Assembly (NCBI GenBank): GCA_022266195.1
Contig: WHVY01000005.1
Location: forward strand, 6,944,001-7,008,000
Source: Tetranychus cinnabarinus
Lineage: Eukaryota; Arthropoda; Arachnida; Trombidiformes; Tetranychidae
Reading direction: 5' to 3'
Length of the DNA stretch: 64,000 bases
Part shown: positions 1 to 13,200 of the stretch, piece by piece
How positions within the stretch are numbered: position 1 is the stretch's first letter
Layout: the number at the start of each line of letters is the position of its first letter
Position numbers and translations under genes: made by a program
The notes under the pieces: model-generated
Told to the model about the DNA's origin: nothing
What the model saw: only the letters and a program-made list of their open reading frames with translations
The model's database searches: none

Positions 1-1
1 T

Positions 2-3000
2 GCGGAAATTGTCAAACCATTCGGTGTTGATCTTCTTCATTTACTCTTGGAAGATGATGAGAAAGCTTTAGACAACATTATTGCTCCCTTCGTTTCCATT
101 GCTGCCGTTCAAATTGGTTTGGTTGATGTTATGAGAGCAATTGGAATTGAACCTGATGGTATCGTTGGTCACTCTGTCGGTGAATTGGGTTGTGCTTATG
201 CTGATGGATGTTTTGATAGACGACAAATGATGCTTTCAGCCTATTGGAGAGGTAAATGTGTTGACAATTATGCCCACCACGAAAAGGGTTTAATGGCTGC
301 TGTTGGTCTCGGATGGGAAGAATGTGCAAAACGTTGTCCACCAGAAGTTGTTTGTGCCTGTCACAATTCAGAGGATTCAACCACCATCTCTGGTCCTTAC
401 AGCGTTGTCAAGAAGTTTGTTGGTGAACTTAAGGCTGAAAACATTTTCGCTCGTGAAGTTAAATCTTGTGACATCGCTTTCCACTCTCCATACATTGGCC
501 CAATCGGTCCCGATCTTAGTGAAAAACTTAAGGATGTCTTGAAACCTAAACCCCGATCACCCAAATGGGTTTCATCATCAGTTCCAGAAGAGCGATGGAA
601 TGAAGACAGTGCAAAATATTCTGCTCCAGCTTATTATGTAAACAATCTTGTTTCCCCTGTACTGTTCCAAGAAGCTCTTAAGTTTGTACCCAAAAATGGT
701 GTTTTCATTGAATTCGCTCCACACACTCTTTTACAAGCCATCTTAAAGAGAAGTTTAGGCCCAGAAATGGTTTACGTTGGTTTAATGAAACGTAACGGAA
801 ATGCTGAAAATCTCGACTTCTTCTTATCCAGCCTTGCTAAACTTTATACTCTTGGATTCAACCCTAAACTCGAGAATCTTTACCCTAAAGTTAGCTTCCC
901 AGTTCCTCGAGGTACTCAATCTCTTGGTCCACTCATCAAATGGGATCACACTCAATCTTGGTTGGTTACTCAATACCCTGAATATTTCAATCCTTCATCA
1001 TCATCAGATTATGTTGTCAAGGTTGATCTCAATGAAATTGACGATCAATACTTATCCGGTCATTGTATCGATGGTCGTATTCTCTTCCCAGCAACTGGTT
1101 ACCTCATGTTGGCATGGAAAATGTTAGCCAAAATTAAGGGTCGCTTCCACGATAAGATTCCCGTTGAATTTGAAAATGTTGTTTTACAACGAGCAACAAT
1201 TTTACCCAAAAATGGACAAGTTAAATTTGTCATTCGTATGATGGAAACTTCTGGTGAATTTTCAATCTCTGAAGGAGGCGCTATTGTTGCTACTGGTAAA
1301 GCTTCTGTACCTGAAGAGCCAGTTCTTAAAATGTCACACATTTTAGACGAAACTTTAGCTGAACCAAACAAACCTGAAGTAATCACTCTTTCTGGCAAAG
1401 ACATTTACAAAGAATTCAGAGTTCGTGGTTATGATTATGGAACAACCTTCCAAGGTTTGAAAGAAGCAACCGATGACGGTCGAAAGGGTACCGTTTCTTG
1501 GACTGGTAATTGGATATCTTTTGCCGATAACCTTCTTCAACTCGGTATCATTGGACGATCAACTAGAGCTCTTTTCCTTCCTGTTAGATTCCAATCAGTT
1601 CGATGTGACCCAATGCTTCTTATGTCTAAGGTCGCTGAAAACGCTGAATTCCCAGTTGCCCATGATCCTCGAATCAATGTTATTGTTACTCACGGGTTGG
1701 AATTCCGAGGTCTTAAAACCAACATTGCTCCTCGACGACAAGCTGTTCAAAGTCCAATCATTGAACGATATGCTTTCATTCCTAATGACGAGTCTTCTGT
1801 TCTATCTAAATCTGATAAATCGGAAATTGACGAATATCTTCAAGTTTGCTCAACTCTTGCATCTAAAGTTCTTGCATCTGTTGGTAAAAATAACCGTGAA
1901 ATAATGAACGGTTTCAAGGATGCTTCAAATGATTTAATTGAACATTATTTGAATGGTCCTCCTACTGACTTTGCTTTATTGCATGCTCTCAATGGAGCTG
2001 CTTCAGACTCAACTTCATCATCTCTTGATGATAAAATTAACAGAACAATGAGCAAATACCAGAAAGATATTCAAAAGGACTTGCTCGCAAATGTCTACAC
2101 TCGAGAACGATTCCTTCGATCAGCCTTAGCATTGATTGCTGAAAACTCTCATTCCAACATTAAAACAACTGAAATCAATGGATCAACCTCTTTATTGTAC
2201 AATTCAGTCAAGGAATATCTTGAATTGTCTGGAGCCAAACTTGAATATTCAATTGCTCATCCAAACCCAACTGAACTTGGTAACACATCTACCTTAGAAA
2301 ATGAAACTTTCCTTTGCACTTATGACTTGGGAAGTTCCCCTGTTCCTACTGAAATTCAGAATACAGAATTAGTCATCTTTAAAGATTCTTCAGCCTTTAA
2401 CCCAACTCAAAAAACATCTCCATCCAGTGCTCTCAAGAGCTTAACTTCAATCACAAAAGACGAAGGATTTATTCTAATTGTTCTTCGTAATAACCTGACT
2501 GCCCCAGAATCCGTTTTGTTTGGAAATTCTGCTAAAGATTTCAGTAATCAAGCTTCTGAATATATTTCATCAGCCAAATCTTTAGGACTTTCCTTAATTA
2601 GTCAAAAATCTGACGGATTAACCTCATCAATTCTTGTATTCCGTAAGGTTACTCCAAAATCACCCTCAGACCAAGCAATTGTTCCCATTGATACCTTCAA
2701 CTATGGTTGGGTTGAAGAACTTAAACGAAAAATCAAAGAGTACGAAACTAAACCAGCTGGTCAAAATGTTTGGATTGTTGCTCAAGACTCACCTCTTAAT
2801 GGTGTCATTGGTCTAGTTAATTGTTTACGACTTGAACCCGGTGGCTCACATATCAGATGTATATATCAAAGTGGGTCAAATGTTCCTAAAGTTGACTTCA
2901 CCAAAGAACCATTTGCTTCAGTATTGCAAAAGAATCTTGTTATGAACGTCTTCCAAGAATCCGTTCTTGGCTCTTACCGACACATTTGCTTGAAAAACAT

Positions 3001-6000
3001 CGAGGAAGATGGAGTTCGAGAGACAACTGATGCTTACCTCAATGTCATGACTCGAGGAGATCTATCAAGTCTTCGTTGGTTCGAAGCTAACCACAAATAT
3101 TCAGTTCTCTCAGCTAAAGACCAACTTTGTCATGTTTATTATGCACCACTCAATTTCCGTGACATCATGTTGGCCACAGGTAAACTTTCACCCGATGCTC
3201 TTCCCGGTGATCTTGCTCTTCAAGATTGTATCTTAGGTCTTGAATTTGCTGGAAGAGACTCTCGTGGTCGTCGAATCATGGGTATGACTCCAGCCAGAGG
3301 TATGGCAACCACTGTTGTTGTCAATGATCCCGAATTCATTTGGGAAATTCCATCAAGCTGGTCAATGGAAGAAGCAGCTACAGTTCCAGTTGTTTACTCA
3401 ACTGCCTATTACTCTCTCATTGTTCGAGGTAATTTACAACCTGGTGAATCAGTTCTCATCCATTCTGGTTCTGGTGGTGTTGGTCAAGCTGCAATCTCAA
3501 TCTGTTTATCAATGGGTTGTCAAGTTTTCACAACAGTCGGTTCTAAGGAGAAACGAGAATTTTTGAAGAAACAATTCCCACAATTGAAGGATCGAAACAT
3601 TGCCAATTCAAGAAACACCAGCTTTGAACAGCATGTTTTGAGAGAGACCAAAGGACGAGGTGTTGACGTTGTTCTCAATTCATTATCCGAAGAGAAACTT
3701 CACGCATCTATTCGTTGTTTAGCTCAACACGGTCGATTCTTGGAAATCGGTAAATACGACTTATCACAAAACAATCCCATTGGTATGGCAGCTTTCCTTA
3801 AAAACATTGGATTCCATGGTATTCTTTTGGATTCCCTATTCACAAACGGCAAGACTCCTGCCACTTCATTAATTGCTCAAAAACAAATGGTTTCCCAACT
3901 GGTTAAGGAAGGAATCAAAACTGGCGCTGTTAAGCCACTTATTCGAACCGTTTTCGGAGTAAACGAAGCTGAATCAGCTTTCCGTTTTATGGCATCAGGT
4001 AAACACATTGGTAAAGTTATCCTTAAAATTTGTGACGAAGAGCCAACACAAGTCACTCCACCCGTTGCTGTTCAAATTCCTGCAATCGCTCGAACCATTT
4101 TCTATCCTACAAAGAGTTACATTCTTGTTGGTGGTCTCGGTGGTTTCGGTTTAGAGTTAGCTCATTGGATGGTTGACCGTGGAGCTAGAAATATTGTCCT
4201 CACTTCACGAAGTGGTCCACGAGAAGGTTATCAGTATTTATCAATCAAACGACTTCGATCAATGGGAGCCAATGTTGTTGTCTCACAAATTAACGCTTCA
4301 ACTGAAAAGGGTGCTCGTGAATTGATCGAATTGGCCAAAACTTTAGGTCCAGTTGGAGGTATCTTCAATCTTGCCATGGTTCTTAATGATTCCATGTTTG
4401 AAAACCAATCATCTGAAGCATTCGCTGCAGTTGGTGAACCCAAAATTAAAGGAACCGTTAATTTGGACACCGTTTCAAGGCAATCTTGCCCAAGTATTGA
4501 CTATTTCGTAGTCTTTTCATCTATTTCCTGTGGTCGGGGTAACCTGGGTCAAACTAATTATGGTTTTGCTAATAGTGTTATGGAACGCGTTTGTGAACAA
4601 AGAGCTAAAGATGGATTACCTGGTAAAGCTGTTCAATGGGGAGCTATCGGTGATGTTGGAGTTATTCTTGAAACAATGGGAACTAATGAAACTGTTATTG
4701 GTTCATCAATTCCTCAAAGGATTCCATCTTGTCTATCTTGTCTCGATCGTTTCCTCCAATCACCTTACACTGTTTGCTCAAGTTTCATCAAAGACACATC
4801 TTCATCATCTAGCGGTCCAGCCTCTTCTAAAAGTGACCTTATCAGCGCCGTGGCTCACGTCATGGGTGTTAAAAATCCTGCCTCACTTCATCCTTCCCTC
4901 ACTCTTAGTGAGTTAGGTTTGGACTCATTGATGGGAGTTGAGGTTAAACAAACATTGGAACGAGACTATGATCTTATTCTTTCCATGGTCGAAGTTCGAG
5001 CTTTAACCATTCGTCAACTTAAAGAAATCAGTGCAGGTAATAGTAATGTCTTACGTGATGAGGCTTCCGCATCATCAACTGACGTTGACCTCTCTATGCC
5101 TGTTATCTCAATTCCTAGTCGGGTTGATGTAAGACTCAATGATGCCAATGAAGGTAAACCCATATTCTTCCTGCCACCAATTGAAGGAACCTTTAATTTA
5201 TTAGCACCATTGGCTAAGCTTATCCCACGACCAGTTATTGGTCTTAATTGGACCCAAGAGGCATCCAAATTTAATTCATTAGAGGATGCAGCATCTTTTT
5301 ACATCGCCGAGTGCCGTAAACATCAAACGGAAGAATCTTTCGATTTAGTAGGTTATTCATTTGGTTCAGTTGTAGCTTTTGAAATGGCTAAACAAGCCAA
5401 AGTAGATAATCTCATACTTCTCGACGGGTCACCTGTTTTATTCAAACATTTTGCCAAACAATGGCAAATTAAAGCTGGTGTCAATGACAAGATTGAAACA
5501 GAAGTCGAAGCCTTAGTTGTTTTCCTATCTCAATTGGTCCCAGTAGATTACGTAAAAACTAAAGCTGAACTTTTTGAAATCAAGAATAAGGACGAAAGGG
5601 TTGCTCGAGCTGCTCAATTGTATGTTGACAATGGTGGTCCACCATGTGAAGCTAAGGACTTTGCTTTTGCATCTGAATGTTTTGTTCAAAAATCAAGATT
5701 GGTAATCAAATATAACGAAGAAACACAAGCTAAATCATCAAATTCAGTTCTTTTAATCAGAGCGGATGAAGAATTAGTTAAAATTGAAGGATGTCCGAAA
5801 GACTACTTCTTATCTAAGGTAAGTTGATGGCTAATTTTATTAGCTATTATCATTTAATATAGCTAATCAAGAGCTAATTTTATTCTCAACGTAATCAAAA
5901 TATTTCATTATCTAATTTTTCCATTTCTTTATTACAGTCCGTTGCTGGTGAAGTAACTTGCAAAATTTTCAAAGGAAACCACAAAACATTCTTAAGTAAC

Positions 6001-6042
6001 AACCTCAGAGACATTGCCATGGCCATGAATGATAGGTTTTAA
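2..6042 (+). CDS. FASN: Fatty acid synthase, type I animal (5' partial)
   Basis: Multifunctional cytosolic enzyme making long-chain fatty acids from acetyl- and malonyl-CoA. The reading frame is already open at base 2, so the ketosynthase and start lie outside the window; about 1,973 residues are present. Seen in order (residues counted from base 2): acyltransferase with GHSVGE (serine near 58); dehydratase with HCIDGRILFP (about 354); a poorly conserved stretch matching the inactive methyltransferase-like region; enoyl reductase with HSGSGGVGQ (nucleotides about 3450-3490); ketoreductase with VGGLGGFG (about 1370); acyl carrier protein with GLDSLMG, whose serine carries the phosphopantetheine arm; thioesterase with GYSFG (serine about 1786). 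Exon 1 ends at 5818, a 119-bp GT-AG intron follows, and exon 2 (5938-6042) supplies the thioesterase histidine in GNHKTFL and the stop. The order and motifs match animal FAS exactly. Nothing looks broken. Confidence 0.97.
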
Positions 6043-6284
6043 ACAATGAATAATGGATATAATTATATCATCTTTATTTCGCTCTCAATATTTCTTTCTC
6101 TTTATTTTCTTGTGATCGGCGTTGGACAAATGTTGTCATGTTGCCAAAAAACTAAACAAAAACTCAATTATTATTAAGGTATACAAGTGGCTCCCTCAAT
6201 TGAAAGCGCCTTTTTTGAATTTCATAATTTTATTCAATATTATAATTTCACGGTTAAGATTCTTGATAATACAATCAAATCAAA

Positions 6285-6295
6285 AATAAAATAAA
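6285..6295 (+). promoter_or_regulatory. Poly(A) signals of fatty acid synthase
   Basis: Two overlapping AATAAA hexamers (6285-6290 and 6290-6295) lie about 245 bases after the FAS stop. This is a normal 3' UTR length. The function is inferred from position. Confidence 0.5.
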
Positions 6296-7221
6296 ATTCA
6301 GTTTTCCTTTTTCTATGCTTGATTTGGACTGATTTTCATTTTTATTAAGATGAACATGAAATGATATCAATGGCATCGGTGGGATTATAACAAGTCTGAC
6401 CATTGAATATGATTGATTGAATATCGTTGATTAAACAACAATCTAGTTTTGTTATGAAGCTCGCAAAAATGTAAGTTTGAGAGCAAATAGAAATGATAAA
6501 GACACTAATAGTCTTGAAAACTGTCTTTATCGATGTACCAAATGCGTTTCATGGCATCAATTTACTTGGTTTTTGAATGATCATTCACCTTTTGTATTAG
6601 ACTTTTGGCATCAGACTTGGCAATTAAGACTGCGCACATTTGTCAAAGATTGAATTATTGAAACAATTGGATCTGAAGATGAAATACGAACCAAGTTAAG
6701 ATTTAGCAAACATTTTGAATCGAGAAAACTCGACCAAATTACGAATAAACCATAAGCAATGAGCAAAAAGGGATCAATCATATTTACCATCGCAACGACT
6801 TAGTTTGATCGCAATCTTGTCGCAAAAATTAAACGCTTTGACTTTATATATTGTATATTGTAATAGATAAAAATATTGGACAAAACAACCTGATATCCCT
6901 TCATATTGCGGTCGTTGTTTGGATCAAGAAAAAAAAACTTGTTCAGAATCTTTTTTTTCCTTGATGATATTTTAAATTTAACTATTGTATTTGCATTGTT
7001 TATGGTCACACTCTATCACTTTATTATTTGATTAATAAATTTGCCTATTCATTAGAAAGCATTCACAGTTAACTATGAGAAGCAATTCAACACCAAAAAC
7101 CAAGACCACATCTTAAGCTCGCAACACATAAAAAACGAGCGGCCATAAAAGTGTGTTAACACAAGACAAATATTGAACATGAAATATGGCATTTTTGTTT
7201 ACAAAATTGAATAAACATTAT
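6296..7221. other. Gene-free stretch between two convergent genes
   Basis: AT-rich sequence between the FAS 3' end and the 3' end of the minus-strand NHR-Roc gene. It presumably includes that gene's 3' UTR; TTTATT at 7020-7025 reads AATAAA on the minus strand. I see no coding exon, RNA gene or repeat. Confidence 0.5.
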
Positions 7222-10200
7222 TTAAACGATATTACAAATTGAACAGTTTGATATCCTATTGTTGTTATTGTTTGGATTATTTGTGAGCCGAGAAACGACT
7301 GACATTTCATCGCCAGAAGCTTGTTCGACCGTTCTTTCCATGGCATAATAATCTGCTATCTGGAATGAAATGAAAAATGAATTTAGCCTGTTTAACTGTT
7401 TAAATAGTTTCAGTTAAAATTACCTCTTCTGCTTCACCCGAAGTTGTGGGTCTTTCTTGTGGCAAAGGTGGGCTATCTGACCTCAAATCGGGTGTAATTG
7501 TAGTTAAACTGAGCCTTGGGTCGCCTGATCTTGGGTAGAATAGATGTTGTAAAGTTTGATTACGAGAAGGAATCGCTGCATCAGGATTACCAGCAATACA
7601 TCGAGAAATGGTGTTAAGAATATCACGAAATCGAGTTTCAGAATCACCACTTTTACCAATCCCTCCATGACCACCAACACCTAGAAAAACAAAAAGAAGT
7701 GTTTTACTTTCAAATCAAAATAAACTTTTGATAAAACTCCTTAAATTGTCACAATAAACACTTGTACTAATAGACTTATTTTTATTCAATAAAAGTGTAA
7801 AAATGCAATTCGTTTGATTGAAATTATTGCTTTAGTGCTTTTTTATTGATTTACTCATGCAAGTATCTCACTGAATTAACAAGATGCAAAAGCATAGCTC
7901 GTTACATACCGCACAAATCGACGAAAACAAGAGAGCTCATGACTACAGCCATTGGTCCTGGAGGTGGCCAAGGAGTTGGTTCAAGCATTACTGGTAAAAT
8001 GGGTTTCCTCAGGACATCGGCAAGAGTCACTTCACGTGCACAAATCCTTGAAGAAGCATAACGAGGAGTTAAACAAGCAATGATGACTCGAGCCTTGCTG
8101 ATTCCCTCATAAATTTTACCATAAAGGGAATCACCTCCACCCATTAAGCCAATATCCATCCAACAGGGAAAACCGGCCATTTCTAAGCGACGTCTAAGAT
8201 CAAGCACCAGCTTTTGAGAGTCCCATTGATAGCTGAGGAAAACTGGAGGAGCTGAACCAATTGGCTGTAAATCCACTTCAATTATTTGTCGTACATCTTC
8301 ACGGGAAATCATTTGAAGGCAAGACATAAGAACATCAATACAGTAACGAGTTCGTCCATTGCTTTCGAACCAGTCATGAATTAAAGCAAGAGAAGGGGAA
8401 ACATCGTCAACCAATCTAGCTACATCTTTATCAGTATAACCCAAGCGACGAGCTAAAGCTAACCAGTCACGTCCTGGGCTACTATTTATCAACATTTTAG
8501 CCGCATCACGCATCCAAAGAGGCTCAAGACGGAAAATGTCTTCATAAGTATTTATATAAGGATGTTCATACAACGATAAGGCAGAATCATCGGTGATTCC
8601 AGAATATTGGCCAGAAGCTAACAGACATACAAAATGGGCAAAGTTAAATTTCAGGCGATAATTGGTTTTATAAATTATAACTACCTGATGCATAATATGG
8701 CAAAACAGGAAAATATTTTTGGACAAAATTTGTGCGGATTTGTCGATAATCACATTCAACAACCTATCAATGAGAAACAAGAAAAGATCAAAAACTGAAA
8801 AGAACTTAAGATCAATGTAAAAGTATTGGAAAAATTCATTTTAACTGTAGTTTCGGGTTTTGGGAACAATTGCAAAATGATAATTCACTTTGATACATTA
8901 ATTTTGATAGAAATTTGTAAATTAAGATTTCTTTATAAATCATTTTCGACTATTAACATTGAAAAAATCATAAATAAAATTTTGGTTTACCTAAAATATT
9001 GAAATCGAGTATAGTAAATGTTCAGAAAATTATACATGAAACGTAATTGTGATTATAAGTCTTAAATCATTTGACAGTTAAAATTTCCAATTCTTTAGCA
9101 TCGAGGTTTGTCCATAAAATAAAATAACTTGCTTTACCTTTTTACTGAGACATTTGTTCAAAGGGATAAAATGAAGGCATTGCTCTTCTGTGCAACTTTT
9201 TTTCATATGATCTTTACACGACAGGTCACATGGACAAGGCACTTCGAGTGAATAAACAATACGGCGATAGTAAAAGTTTTGAAGCGTTTCCAGTTCACTT
9301 TCAATTAGATGACGAGCCTAAAAGTGTAAAGTTAAAAAAAGAAGTTTATTTGGTCTTTTGGTTGATTAGCAAAAAATACATTCTATAACCTAAAAATGTC
9401 CAAACATTCAACCGGTCAACCCACAATCCAAACAAGAAAGGTTTCAAAAGTTATTAGTGCAAATAAGTGTAAAAAATTAGCTTATTTGTTCCAAGTATTG
9501 AAAAGAGATCATTGATCGATTAACTAATAATACTTACTTTAACACAAACATTAGGAGCTGGTCCAGTAACAGTTGGATCACTTTCACCACCAATCGTGTC
9601 ATAAATTTTGGTTATAATAATGAAAAATCTTTGCTGAGTCAAGTTGACCTTAAGTATTAAATCATGATCAAAGTCAATGGCTATCCGAGCCCAAGAATGC
9701 CAAATCTCTGGTCTTCGACCCCAACCCTGTCTCCAAGACCAGCGACACAAACGGACAACCAAACGAGAGAAAAGGCCAATGGGTAAAATGTTGTTAAAAC
9801 TAATGGAAAATTTAAATTGATTAATCAATTCTAATGCAATGGCGTTTGGATCAGTAAACAGTGAATCAGATTCGCGAGTGGCTTGAGCTATCCAGGGAAA
9901 CAGGTAAACCTTTGGTTGAAGACGGAGAGAGGTCAAGTCAGGAGGTTCATCCAGATCCAGTCCACAATTGAGTTCACAAATAATGTCTAACTTTTCAAGG
10001 CAACCAAGGAGAACCGTTTTATGTTCAAGATATTCCTTCCATGCTTCGGTGATTGTATCATCAGTCAAGATACCAGACAATCGTCCACAATCAACTGAAT
10101 CATAGGACGAGGCAACTTGACACAATTGATAGAAACAATTGGCGAACCAAACGGGATCCAAAACAATAAGCATGTCATTTGAGGTCGAATAGCTTGACTT

Positions 10201-13200
10201 GAAAAGGTAGAGGCGTCCTGAAAGATGGTAAAATTGAAGGATCGATTGAAGAACGTCCATTGACTTAACATCACTAATGTGTACTTTGGTTAATTCGTAA
10301 ATTTGATTAATGTCAACAAAATGGATTCCCTTTCGAACCAGTCTCTCGATAATTTGCTCAAACTGGATCCACGAATAAGGTATATCATGGTCAATCAACT
10401 TTTGCTGCAACACAATCTCATCGACAGCCGATCTAATCTCATTAATTTGAGAATCGGTGATTGATGAACAGTCAATAGGAAAGTATTTTAAATGGACAAT
10501 CGATCGGTAAACCTTTCCTGATAATGATTCCTCAATACGGTTAAATACTTCAACTGGCGTCAATTTATGCTGTCCATCTTCTTCTTCATCTAAATTGGTT
10601 GACTGATCGCTCAAAGAGTCGCCATGAGTACCAATGATGATTACTTTAGGGTTTGATATGGCATCTTCATCATCCTCCAACTCTTCGGTCGATCGGAAAT
10701 CATCAATAAACACATGATTGCTAACATGGCTGTAAATCAATGAAAGCCAATGATGAATCAAATTTAAAGCAGTGTAATCGTCTTTGGCTCCTTCGGCCTG
10801 AGAATAAATAAAAACAAAGAAAAAGGTTAATTATTAAATCATGATTCCCTTAACATTGATTTGAGACATTTAAGACTTTAAATTGTGTGAAACTAGATTC
10901 TCATTGATTTTTGGCTTATTCCTACAATTTAGTTGAGTAAAGTAAGTTTGGTAACAAACAGTTTTCATTTCAATTTTGATCGTGATTTTCCTACTGCTAC
11001 TCAACAATCAATAATGAACATAAAATAATCCCATCAGACTAGAAAAGCGATGCAACAGCTATTAAGTCTAGGGAAGGACAATCTTCTTGATGATCAACAA
11101 CAGCTATAATATACCATTACAATTCGATGAACTACATTAGATTGGACTTTTAAATTCGTCCATAATTTTTTGAGTATTTGGAAGAAACAATTTTCAGTAA
11201 ATGACAATATTTGAACAAATAAATCAGTCAACAGACTATTATTATATTGCAAAAATGTAAGTGTAAACTCATTAATGTTTCAAATGTCAGCTTTAAATCG
11301 ATAAATTGATTGTTATCCCATTCATCAATAAAAGTCATCAAACATGTTGAGTAGTTTGACGAAAATAAAACCCAAATCATTTGAAGGTTTCCCTTGAACA
11401 TTTAATACCAACAACAACATAGAAATTAAACAGAGATAGACAACAATTACCTGGAAAAAGTGATCATCTGTGGCAACTGTTTGGTCCAAATCTTTACTCA
11501 GGTCAATTACCATCAGGTAAATACCCTGAGAACTGAGCAGTATCTGTAATCGATGAAAAAGAGCATTAGATTTGATGTCTTTTAATTAGTCACAAGAATC
11601 AACTGTTTGTGTACAAGTTATCATGAATGGAAAGAGTAATTAGATTGATTAACTTACTTGGTTTATTAGAAAGTATAATGAGTTTCCTTGAAAATCCCAA
11701 AAATTGTATTTAGTATAAATCGTTGTTTGTGTTTCCTTCTCATCGATATCCGAAACATCTGATATATTGGCCTGCTTTGCTAACATATTATCAATCATTT
11801 CGCGCAACTTAACTGGTAACAATTTAACCTGAAGACAAAACAGTTAGAAATCAAATAGTTTAGACTGGAAGGAATCCCATAATTCGGGAAATAGACAGAT
11901 CAACCAAACTTAACAACTAATGCAGATTTACATGATTATCCGTAAAGGTATATCTATTGAATTGATGATATTTAAACCTTTTCAGACTTCAGATACCTAA
12001 TTTTGCATTGAGTTGTTGCTAAAAAGAAACATTCAACACAATTGTAACATTTGTACACAAAGTGATACAAATTGACACGAAAAACGGGCAAAAATAGATT
12101 TCATTCAAATTTAAATTCTGTAAGTTTGTAGAGATATGATAACGGCGCCCTTGTGTGCGATTCAAAAGTTTCTCTCATCAATAGTTTTCGAGAAATCCAA
12201 GTTCGAAGTTGAAACTTTGTCTGCTTTTTGTACAGTTATGGAAGCAGACTTTTTCATGAAACTCATTTTCTTAACTTGAATTTTAAAGGCCAATCAGAAA
12301 ATGGACTCTACCAAATGAAATAAAACTTTATTTTTCCGTAAAGCGGATAAGTTCGATTTCTAATTAAAGCGACTTGATTCTGCGACCGTGTAAGTTAGAG
12401 TACTGAAACTTAGTATTCGCTCATAAAATTTGTCATTAAATATCATGAGTTGAACGATTTTCACAATGCATCTACGGTTCTCTTGATTTTGGCCATTGGC
12501 CTTAAAAATTTGAGTTTCATTATTTCGAGAACGGCATTACCTACAGTTATCACTCTTAGACCAAACAACAGATCTTGTTGCAGGCTATAAAATAATATGA
12601 CTGAACGTCGAAGAAATCAAAGCTAATTCATTGAAAATGAATATTATTATTACTGCTCATAAGTAAATATTTATCTTTGTTAATCTGATGTAACATCTGA
12701 CAACCCAGGTAATGCAAGGCTATAACTTTTTTTGTAGTTTCTTGAATTATCTGAAAACTACAACTTGACGTAGCCTATAATAAGATCTAATGTTTGATTT
12801 AAGAATGATAACTGTAGGTGATGCCGTTCTCGAAATATTGAAACTCAAATTTTTAAGGCCAATGGCCAAAATCAAGAGAACCGTAGATGCATTGTGAAAA
12901 TTGTTCAACTCATGATATTTAATGACAAATTTTATGAGCGAATACTAAGTTTCAGTACTCTAACTTACACGGTCGCAGAATTAAGTCGCTTTAATTAGAA
13001 ATCGAACTTATCCGCTTTACGGAAAAATAAAGTTTTATTTCATTTGGTAAAGTCCATTTTCTGATTGGCCTTTAAAATTCACATTAAGAAAATGAGTTTC
13101 ATAAAAAAGTCTGCTTCCATAACTGTACAAAAAGCAGACAAATTTTCAACTTCGAACTTGAATTTCTCGAAAACTATTGATGAGAGAAACTTTTAAATCG

